A DNA stretch of 64,000 bases from Negativicutes bacterium (GTDB taxonomy: Bacteria; Bacillota_C; Negativicutes; Sporomusales_B; JARLHX01): the NCBI GenBank assembly GCA_031292035.1, contig JARLHX010000223.1, positions 6,756-70,755 of the forward strand, written 5' to 3'. The notes under the pieces were generated by a model, which worked only from the letters and a program-made list of their open reading frames with translations, searched no databases and was not told the DNA's origin. Of the stretch, positions 8,687-17,900 are shown piece by piece; the stretch's first letter is position 1, and each line of letters opens with the position of its first letter. A program made the translations under genes and the position numbers.

Positions 8687-8724
8687 AAAAAATTGCTGGC
8701 GCAGCCCGCCTGGCAATTTTTTTT
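8687..8724 (-). terminator. Rho-independent terminator of padR copy 2
   Basis: A stem of AAAAAATTGC with GCAATTTTTT, extended inward by TGGCG/CGCC pairs, ends in a T-run on the minus strand just upstream of the next padR promoter. The T-run nearly abuts the -35 element of that promoter. Confidence 0.8.
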
Positions 8725-8781
8725 GTTTCTCCCATTCATTTTCGCCCGCCTGCCGCCCGGCGTATCGCCTTGTAACCACAA

Positions 8782-9321
8782 TCATATTGATTGCAGCAAG
8801 CGATCCATGAACTCAATTTCGCTTTTGACCCACCCGAAAGGGTGCCTGTAAAACGCCTGCAGATGCACAGGAACAGGCGAATTTTCTCTGCTTTCGTTAT
8901 CGAATGCCAGCAAAATCCTTTTCGCCGTTTCCGCCAGAACGATCTTTCTCTGCCTGAGCGCCGTCGCGACTTCTTCCGCCGCCACCAGCGAAGAGGCGGC
9001 AAGAGCCGCATCGAACCTGTGGTCCCTCTCCCGGCAGGACGACAAAGCCGCTATGATCTCCTGCTTCAACAGTTCTTTTCCGGCAGCGGTAAGGATAAAT
9101 TTCCGAAGCATAAAATCGGTTTCCTGTTTTTCGTCGCCGCCGGGAGCGATCAGTCCATGTTCACTCAATCTGCCCAGCGCGGCGCCGATTGCGGCAGTTT
9201 TAGCCTTGATCCACTCGCTGTAGGGAAATTCCTTCACCATCCGGGCAATTTCCCTGCCGGAAGCGCCGCCCCGGTCCCCGATAATCTGCAAGAGGGTAAA
9301 ATCTATCGTAGTCAGCTTCAT
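8782..9321 (-). CDS. PadR-like transcriptional regulator (copy 2), divergent
   Basis: A 179-residue paralogue of the two other PadR regulators here (TIDFTLLQIIGDRGGASGRE at the N-terminus, ALSSCRERDHRFDAALAASS in the middle, KSEIEFMDRLLQSI at the end). The wing is diverged: the RGYKEWADIGTTSIY segment of the paralogues is replaced by FPYSEWIKAKTAAIG, so its DNA or effector specificity probably differs. The start is behind GAAGGAT. It sits between the TonB-dependent receptor and padR copy 3 and is followed by its own terminator. A perfect 10-bp inverted repeat at 9512-9532 lies about 190 bases upstream and may be its operator. Confidence 0.8.
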   Translation of the reverse strand: MKLTTIDFTLLQIIGDRGGASGREIARMVKEFPYSEWIKAKTAAIGAALGRLSEHGLIAPGGDEKQETDFMLRKFILTAAGKELLKQEIIAALSSCRERDHRFDAALAASSLVAAEEVATALRQRKIVLAETAKRILLAFDNESRENSPVPVHLQAFYRHPFGWVKSEIEFMDRLLQSI

Positions 9322-9511
9322 GTCTATCCTTCTTTCATGATTCTGCTTCCGGTGAAGGATACGGAATCATCGAACCCTGCTCACTTTCCTGTCCGGAAAT
9401 CATTCAACCGCACATGCTGAATGATCCCCCCTCGTGTCTCCTATGCTAGTTTATGGACGTGCCGATGTCAATCCTCGCTGACCCAGGGATAGTTATTTTA
9501 ATGCAAATTTT

Positions 9512-9532
9512 ACATAAATTTGAAATTTATGT
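9512..9532. promoter_or_regulatory. Perfect AT-rich inverted repeat upstream of padR copy 2
   Basis: ACATAAATTT-G-AAATTTATGT is a perfect 10-bp palindrome in the 300-base gap (9322-9623) between the receptor gene and padR copy 2. Its ACAT/ATGT ends recall PadR-type sites, although it lacks the AATATT arms of the other two candidate operators. Confidence 0.45.
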
Positions 9533-9547
9533 CGAAATGGTTGTTTT

Positions 9548-9600
9548 TTTGCCGCGAAAAAAGGGGTCGCCGCCCGGGGCAATGGTCCTCCCCGGCGGCA
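9548..9600 (-). terminator. Rho-independent terminator of the receptor gene and envelope operon
   Basis: A GC-rich stem (GCCGCCcGGGG with CCCCGGCGGC) lies just downstream of the TonB-dependent receptor stop. On the minus strand two T-runs follow (CCCCTTTTTT and a further run of T). It probably marks the end of the long leftward operon. Confidence 0.8.
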
Positions 9601-9623
9601 TTCACTCATGGTATCGTTTCGTA

Positions 9624-11768
9624 TTATTTGAATTTCCAAACCTCGCCAAATTCGGTATAACGGCCGGGGGCGATAAGGTAGGCCCCCGCATAATACTTCT
9701 CGTCCGTCAGGTTGCTGAGCTTTACGTATACTTCCCGGCCTTTCGTTTTTTCCTTGCTCAGCTTGAAGTCGACAGTATGGTGTGCCGGCAGCAGGATGCT
9801 CTGATACAGTCCAGCCGTGTTTGGCTGTCCGGCTCCGCCCCCATTACCGGTTTCGGCGCTGTTGGAGAAGGCGCTGCTAGTCGCTCCCACATAGCTGATT
9901 GACAGATACGCGCTGGTGCCGCTTTTTCCCGCGTAATTCAGTCCATAAGTAAACTTTTGCTGCGGGACGTCATTCACCTGTTGTCCTGTTGCAGGATCGG
10001 TCGCGTGGGTACGGGTGTACTGAAAAAAGGCCTTCGTGCCAGGACCGAGCTTTTGGCTGATGTCGGTCTCATAGCCCGTCATTTGCACCGCTGGCAGGCT
10101 ATAATACAGAATTTCACCATTGATAAACCCGCTTTGGATCATGTTGGCGATATGCTTCCTGAACAAGGTGACGTCAACGCTCAGCCCCGCTGCGTTCGTA
10201 TAGGCCACCCCCACCTCCCGGTTGATCGTTTCTTCCGGTTTGAGCATCGGTATAGCCAGGTCCGGATAGGTGCCCGCGACCGTCTTAAAATAATTGTAAT
10301 TGGCGATTCCCGTCATTTCCTGGGGCTGGGGATAGCGGAAACTTTTGCCGACGGCGGCGTGCAGCGCGGTGGTGTCGCTCAGCGCATAGTTCAGGCTGGC
10401 CACCGGATCGCTGGCCTTATAGGAACCAGTCATCGTATACCCGGTCGACGCGGCTCCTATACTGGGATCTGCCTGCATAGCATTATTGGCATTTTGCATA
10501 ACATCCTTGATTTCGTTGTACCGGTAACCCAACCTGGTGGTCAGGTGGCCGACTTTGATCTCATCCTGCGCATAATAGCCGTTACTGGTGTAACTATACG
10601 CAGCCTTTGACCAGAGGGCGATCGGCAGTGAGCTATCCCAGTCGGAGATAATCTCGGTATAAGTTCTCAGCTCGCGGTTGTAACCCCAGGTGAAGGTATT
10701 CACCGGACTCAGCTTGATGACATTCTGAAGCTGGATGCCGCGCACCTTGCCATCCGTACTTTGGCCGCTTTTATCCTCCGTCGGATTGGTCGAGTTCGCA
10801 TACTTGGCGAACATCGTACTTTGTTCCTGCGATTGATACATGGTTAGGCTCAGGTTATTGTTGGCGTTGAATTTGTGGTTGAACACAAAACCGGTCTGGC
10901 TGTTGACAACCGGGTCATAGCGCACATCGAAAGCACCTGACCAAACATCAAATGACCGATACAAACTGGCCGAGCTGGAAGAGCCGCCGGCGCCGCCGGG
11001 ATTGACGATCAGCAGGCCGTTGGCGTCATAGCGGTTGGGGACCTCTTCCCTTTTCTCGGAGTAGGAACCAAATATGCTTACAGACGTATTGGCGTCCAGA
11101 TCGTAGCCAATTTTGCCACTGTAGGATAATTCCTTCTTTTTGGCATTGTCGGTATATCCATCTGTCATTGATTGTTTGGCGCTAAAGAAAAAATTGGCGT
11201 TCTTGGTGCTGCCGCCGAAGGAAGCGGACTGAGTCTGCGTATTCCAGCTGCCGATCGAAGCGGATATCGTTCCGCTGTTTTGACTGCCCTTTTTGGTGGT
11301 AATGTAGATCACACCGCCGGCGGCGTCCGAGCCGTACTGGACGGGAACGGCGCCTTTGATGACCTCAATTTTTTCGATGCTGTCCGCCGGAATACTGCTC
11401 AAATCCACTACCCCGTTACCCACCGGGCTGAGCGGCACCCCGTCGACGAAGACCTTGGTGTTGTTGGCGTCGCTGCCGCGAATAGCCACCGTGGCTTTGC
11501 CTGATGTATTGTTGCCGCTGACCGTTAAACCGGTTACGTTTTTCAGCACATCGGACGCGTTTTGCGCCCCCTGGGCCTTGATGTCATCGGCGGTGACGGT
11601 GGTGGTCTGTACCGACTGGCGTTCCTTCAGCTTGGTATCGGTAACTTCCACTTCTTCCACGGCGACATTGTCCGGCTCCTCGGCCATGGCCACGGACGCC
11701 CACCAGTTCGAATAGAGCATCATGCAGCCGGCGATGATCGCCAGCCGCTTTTTTTTCGACACTTTCAC
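9624..11768 (-). CDS. TonB-dependent outer-membrane receptor
   Basis: A 714-residue TonB-dependent receptor importing a scarce ligand (siderophore, corrinoid or similar) across the outer membrane. The signal peptide spans residues 1-29 and ends SVAMA. The plug domain, about residues 50-165, contains DIKAQGAQNASDVLKNVTG, VAIRGSDANNTKVFVDGVPL and the IEVIKGAVPVQYGSDAAGGV signature. A 22-strand-type barrel follows, with alternating aromatic strands and a C-terminal FGEVWKFK. Its length and plug resemble BtuB/CirA-like receptors, but the ligand is not deducible. It lies 152 bases downstream of tpsA and in the same direction as tonB-exbB-exbD, which would energise it. Confidence 0.95.
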   Translation of the reverse strand: MKVSKKKRLAIIAGCMMLYSNWWASVAMAEEPDNVAVEEVEVTDTKLKERQSVQTTTVTADDIKAQGAQNASDVLKNVTGLTVSGNNTSGKATVAIRGSDANNTKVFVDGVPLSPVGNGVVDLSSIPADSIEKIEVIKGAVPVQYGSDAAGGVIYITTKKGSQNSGTISASIGSWNTQTQSASFGGSTKNANFFFSAKQSMTDGYTDNAKKKELSYSGKIGYDLDANTSVSIFGSYSEKREEVPNRYDANGLLIVNPGGAGGSSSSASLYRSFDVWSGAFDVRYDPVVNSQTGFVFNHKFNANNNLSLTMYQSQEQSTMFAKYANSTNPTEDKSGQSTDGKVRGIQLQNVIKLSPVNTFTWGYNRELRTYTEIISDWDSSLPIALWSKAAYSYTSNGYYAQDEIKVGHLTTRLGYRYNEIKDVMQNANNAMQADPSIGAASTGYTMTGSYKASDPVASLNYALSDTTALHAAVGKSFRYPQPQEMTGIANYNYFKTVAGTYPDLAIPMLKPEETINREVGVAYTNAAGLSVDVTLFRKHIANMIQSGFINGEILYYSLPAVQMTGYETDISQKLGPGTKAFFQYTRTHATDPATGQQVNDVPQQKFTYGLNYAGKSGTSAYLSISYVGATSSAFSNSAETGNGGGAGQPNTAGLYQSILLPAHHTVDFKLSKEKTKGREVYVKLSNLTDEKYYAGAYLIAPGRYTEFGEVWKFK

Positions 11769-11920
11769 GGCATCGCTTCCTCCTTGCCTTGCTACTCAAA
11801 ATAGATTGATAACTAAAATCGTCCCTCCAGCCGGCCCGGCCGCCGGCACCCGCGAAAAGCCGGACCGCTGTCGCAGCCTTCGTGGGAGCCGTATTCCGGC
11901 CGGGCGAGCATCCGCCCGTC

Positions 11921-14900
11921 TTAGTTGGAGCTTATCGCGTCAGCCGGCAGGTTCACGCCCTTGCCGACCACGGTCAGAAGCGGCGATCCTTGCTCGCTAA
12001 AGTCTGTCGCCCCGGCGGTGAAAACCGCCGACGGCCAGCGGGCGCCGCCGGCCTGAGCCGATCCCCCGGCCTGCTGACGCATCGTCTGCGCCGAGGTCAG
12101 CGGCTGGGCAAGCGGATTGGCGGCAGTGTAGATAAAGCCGCTGCCGCTGTCCGGCACCGCGTCGCCGTAGCTTGTGCCCCACAGCACGAAATCGCTCGCC
12201 AGACCGCCTCTGGTGTCATAGCTCAGTTCGCCGCTTTCATTGACCGCGTTGAGCACTCTGATCCGGTCCGGAGTATCGTTCGCCGAGTGTCTGGTATAGA
12301 ACGTGTAGGCGTCAGCCGAATAAATCTTCTGCTGGGTCGCGTACACCAGGTAGCGCCCGCCGGCCTCAATGGCCCGGGGTCCGAAAAAGTTGATGAACTC
12401 GCCGCCGCAGACGACAGTGACATTTCCGCCGGCGACGATTCGCGGAGTGTAGTCGTAGTAGCCGACGGTGGTACCGCTGCTAGAGTTGGCACCGCTGTAG
12501 GCCTGAGCGTCGTCGATAGTCAGGTTGCCGGAAACTTTGATGGTGATGTCGCCGCCGGCGAAAATGGTCCGGGCCGTGCCATTGCCATAATTGTTGACAG
12601 CCATTTCGGCGCTGGAAGTACCATTCAGCGTGTTGTCCAGCGTGATCGAACCGGTCGCCGCTATGGCGCCGGAGCTGCCCCCCCAAGCAAGCCCTGTCGC
12701 CACCAGATTGCCTTGTACGGTGAGATCCCGGTCTGGTGAATTTACTCCGCTGTATCCCGCGGGATAGCCGGCGGGAACGGCGACAGTGTAAATCAGGTCG
12801 CCGGACGCGATGGCTCTTGCAGGCGTGGCAACATTCGCAATGGAAGTATCACTAATAGTCGGAGCAGTCACCGTATTAAACCCGGTGCCGCCGCTCCAGA
12901 AATACAACGTATCCTTGTACAGATCATAGGAGGAACTGACCGAGCAATAGATGGAGTTGGCCCTGAAGTCAGGATTGCCCGCCACAGCCAGGATCAGACT
13001 GGGTCCGCCGACAGTGCCCTGGGATGTTGCCGACAAAAGATCGGGAACGAGGATGTAATAGTCGCCGGCCGCGTCGTAAGTGACCCCGGTGAATGTCTTA
13101 CTGGTGCCGAACGCTTCCACCGTCAGGCCGTAGCCGCCGTTCACCACGGTTCCGTCTATTGCGTCCGTGGGTGTAAAGCTGTACTGCCAGCGGAGGTAGG
13201 GGAAAGCCTTACCGTCGAGCGCTCCCCAGGTTCCGGTCAGATCCCAGCCAGCGTAGTTGGCGGCTGACTTCATCCCCGCCGAAGTCAGTCCCTGGACATT
13301 GGTGCTTGTTCCCAGGTCGGAGCCGATTCCGCTTGTCTGCCCTGCAGCGTCGGTATTCCAAATGGCGTTCGTTACGGTACCGCTGATCGCGTTGGTCCCG
13401 ATCAGGCCGCCGGCATTGCTGTTCGTACCGCTGCTGCTCACCGCGCTGACGCTGTAGGAGGTGCCGAGGCTGCCCAGATTGTTGCCCACAAGACCGCCGA
13501 CATTGCTGGTGGCGCCGCTGCTGTTCACCCCGGCGAATGCGAAGGAATCGATGATGCTGCCGCCGGCGTCGTTTTGTCCCGCCAGGCCCCCAGCATTACT
13601 GTTCGCACCGCTGCTGCTCACCGCGCTGACGCTGTAGGAGGTTTTGATTGTTCCGGCGTTTTCCCCCGCCAGGCCGCCAACGTTGCTGCCGCTGCCGCCG
13701 GCCGTCACCGCTCCGGTATTGTAGGAGGTCGCGACCGTGCCGGCATTATAGCCGGCCAGGCCGCCGACATCGCTGCTTCCGGCGCCGTCAGCCGTCACCG
13801 CTCCGGTATTGTAGGAGGTCGCTATGCTGCCGCCGCTGGCGTTTTTCCCTGTCAGGCCGCCGGCGTAGCTATAGACGGCGCCGACGTTCGCGACCTTGAC
13901 CACGCCGGTATTGTAGGAGCTGGCGATGCTGCCGCTGTTTTGTCCCGCCAGGCCCCCGGCGTAGCTGCCGTCGCCGCTGGCCGTCACCGCGCCGCTATTG
14001 TAGGAGCTGGCGATGCTGCCGCTGTTTTGTCCCGCCAGGCCCCCGGCATAGCTGCCGCTGCCGCTGGCCGTCACCACGGCTTTGGAGTAGGAGCTGGCGA
14101 TGCTGCCGCTCGTTTGTCCCGCCAGACCGCCTGCATAGCTGCTAGCGCCACTGGCTGTCACCGCGCTGCCGCTGTCGGCGTAGCTGTTGGTGATGGCGGC
14201 CTTGTTCAGCCCCACCAGGCCGCCGGCGATGCTGCCGGCGTTATTGGCGGTGACGGTGACAGTGGCTTTGGAGTAGGATCCGTCGATGCCGCCGCTGTCG
14301 CTTTCCCCCACCAGGCCGCCCAGCACCGCGTTGTCGCCGTTGCCGACCACCGCCCCGGTGAAGTAGGAACCGCTGATGGCGGTGGTGGCGCTGCTGCTGT
14401 TCAGCCCCGCCAGGCCGCCGGCGATGGCGCCCGTCCCGCTGGCCGTCACCGTGGCGGCGGAGTAGGAAGCGCTGATGACGCCAGCGTTTTGCCCCGCCAG
14501 GCCGCCCGCGTGGCCGGCGTTGCCGCTGGCCATCACCGTGCCTGTGGTGTAGCTGTTGGCGATGGTGCCGCTGCTATATCCGGCCAGACCGCCGACATAG
14601 CCTCCGGCATAGCTGCCGCTCACATTGCCGGACAGCGAGACATTGGCGAACGTGCCGCCGTTGTAGCCCACCAGGCCGCCGACATACTGATTGCTGGCCC
14701 CGCCGACCACCGTCACCGCGGTCAGGTTGACATTGCTGATCTTCGCGCCGGCGCCGGTGTAGCCGAACAGGCCGATACTGGCCTGCGTGGAGTTTTCAAT
14801 ATCCAGTCCGCTGATGGTATAACCGTTGCCGATCAGGGTGCCGGTAAAGGCGCTGCTGCTGGTGCCGATCGGCGTCCAGTTGTCGCCGGTCAGATCGATA

Positions 14901-17900
14901 TTAGCCAGGAGAAGATAGGTGGCGCCAAGGTTGCTGCTGATGTTCTCCAGTTGGGCGGCATTCAGGATCAGGTAGCCGCTCGTGGTGGACCAGACCAGAA
15001 TAGGCTGACCGCCGGACATCATCCAGGTATTGGTAAAGTCCCAATTGGCGTAGGCCGTATTGGTCTTGTCGCCCAGTTGGGTGCTGTCCAGTCCGGTCGC
15101 TCCGGTCGTGGTGCCGCTGCCGATCCCCGGCAGACTCGCGGCAACAGTGATGTTCCAGACCGAATCAGTCACCGTGCCGTTATTGGCCCCCACCAGGGCC
15201 CCCGCCGCGGCCCCGGTCACGCTGCCGGCGCCGCTGTAGGAAGTTTTGATGGTGCCGGTGTTGAGACCCACCAGGCCCCCCACCGTATCGGCTGAGCCGG
15301 TGCCGCTCACCGTGCCACCTAAATAAGAGATGTCGGTAACGGTCCCGGTGTTGGTCCCCGCCAGGCCGCCCACCGCGCCGCTGCCGGTCACTGTGCTGTC
15401 GGTGAAGGAAGTCTGCACCGTGCCGGCGTTGGTGCCCACCAGGCCGCCCACCGACCCGGCGCCGCTCACCGTGTCGATGGCGTAGGTGTTGTAGACGGTG
15501 CTGCCGGCGGCATTATAGCCTACCAGGCCACCGACATTGCTGGCCGCACCGCCGCTGACGCTGGCGGTGGTCAAGCCGATGTCGTGGATGGTCGCGCCCG
15601 AGCCGGTATAGCCAAACAGGCTGGCGACATCCCCCGTCGCGCCGGTGATCGTCAGCCCGTTGATTTGATAGTCGTTGCCGTTAAACGTGCCTGTAAAGGG
15701 AGTCGTCGAGCTGCCGACAGCCGCGAAGCCGACCAGTGGCGCCATATTGTAGCCGGTCATATCGATGTTGCCGGCTAAAGAGTAGGTCGCCCCCAGGTTC
15801 ATGGCCATCAGTTGGAGCTGATGGGCGTTGGTGACGGTGTTGCTGTATTCCGACCGCAGGAAAGGATAGGTATAGCCGTCGATCATATACCAGGTGTTGG
15901 TGAAATCCAAGCCGGTGTAACTGGACTGCGTCACCATCTGCGCTGTTGTCAGGCCGGTGACATTGGCGAGGGTGCCGAGGCTGGAGCCGACGCCGGTGGC
16001 TCCGGCTGCATCGGTGTTCCAATAGGCGTTGGCGACCGTTCTGCTGGCTGCAACGTTACCCGCCAGGCCGCCCACATGGTTGGTGTTGCTGCCCGCGCCG
16101 GTCGTCACCTTTATCGCGCCGGCGCTGTAGGCGCCGGAAACATTGGCGGAGACATTGCCAATCAAGCCGCCCACATAGTTGGTGAACGTGCCGCCGGTGC
16201 TGCCGGACAAGTCCAGCGTCGCCGCCCCCGTACTGTAGGAGTTGGCGGTGGAGCCGGTGCTGGTGATGGAGTCGTAGCCCATCAAGCCGCCCACATAGTT
16301 GTTATAGATGCCGGCGCTGCCGGTCACGTTCAGCGTCGCCGTCCCGGTGCTGTAGTTGCCGGTAGTGGAGCCAGTGGTGCCGGTATTGTAGCCCATCAAG
16401 CCGCCCACATAATTGTTAAAGGTACCGGCGCTGCTGTTCAGCGTGACCTTCACCGCCCCGCTGCTGTAGTTGCCGGTAGTGGAGCCGGTGGTTCCGGCAC
16501 TGTACCCTTCAAACCCGCCCACATAGAGAGCGTTAGCGGTGCTGGTGCTGCCGCTGGTGATGGTTGCGGTTACAGCGCCTGTATTGTAAGAATTGGAAGT
16601 GACGGCTCTGTATCCCTGGCCGGCCAAGCCGCCTTCATACACGCTGAAGCCGCTGGTGGTCGCCGGTATATTCGCGGTTACCGTTACTGCTCCCGTGTTG
16701 TAGGAATTGGCAATAGAGGTGGCGATATAGCCCCCCAGGCCCCCGATTTGGTACGCGCCGCAACCTGTGAAAATTCCTGTAACCGCCCCGGTATTGTGGG
16801 ACTGGCTGACGGCAGCGGATTTTCCCGCCAGACCGCCGACATAACTGCTGTTGGAACTGGTATCCGTCACCACCCCGCTGTTGGAGGAGCCGGTAATGAT
16901 GCCGAGGATCTGACCGCCCACGCCGCCGACGTAGTTGGTCCCGATGCCGCTATAGCTGATCGCGCCGCTGTTGCTGGAATTGATGATATTTCCGTTAGTA
17001 ACGACATAGCCTGCCACGCCGCCGACATTGCTGGTCGAGGTACTGGCGGTGGTGTTGCCGGCCGTTACCGTCGCGGCGTTGCGGGAGCCGGTGACGGAGA
17101 CCGAAGCGTCCCCTACATATCCGACCAGGCCGCCGATATAGCTGGCGCTGGTGCTGGCGTTGGTGTTGGTGCCGACTACCGTCGCGGCGGCGGTGGTGTA
17201 GGAGTTAACGATGCCGTAGCCGAAGGAGTCACCGCCCACCAGGCCACCGGCAGCGCTGCCGCCGACGTTGTCCGTCACCGCCCCGCCAAAATAGCTGTTG
17301 CTGACGGTGTCGAGGTTGACACCCACCAGGCCGCCGATGCCACCGCTGTTCGCGATGGCCATGCTGCCGATGAATACGCCGTTGTTGCCTGTCACCGTGG
17401 CGGTGGAATAGGAGTTGTCGATGCCGCCGTAGGTGTTTTTCCCCACCAGGCCGCCGAGTGCGACGGTATTGCTGCCGAACGCAGTGTCGGTCACCGTGCC
17501 GGTAGAAGAGGAATTGCTGATGGCGATGAATTGGGCGCTGCTGTCGGTCCCCACCAGTCCGCCGGCCTGGGTGCCGGTGGCGGTGGCCGTCACGTCGGCG
17601 GCGGAGCTGCTGCCTGTGATGAGGCCGGCGCTGCCGGTGTTGTCGCCCACCAGCCCGCCCACCGAAGCGGTGATGCTGGCGGAGCCGCCGCCGCTGACGC
17701 TGCCGGCAACCGAATCATTGCTGAAAACGGTGTTGTTGGCGTAGCCCGCCAGGCCGCCGACATACTGGTTGGTGCCGGCCGTGCCGGTGATATTGACCCC
17801 GCTCAGGCTAAGGCCGCTGATCGCTGCGCCGTTGGTATAGCCGAACAGACCGATGGCCGGCAGGCTCGAGCCGGAGATCGTCAGGCCGCTGATGGTGTGG

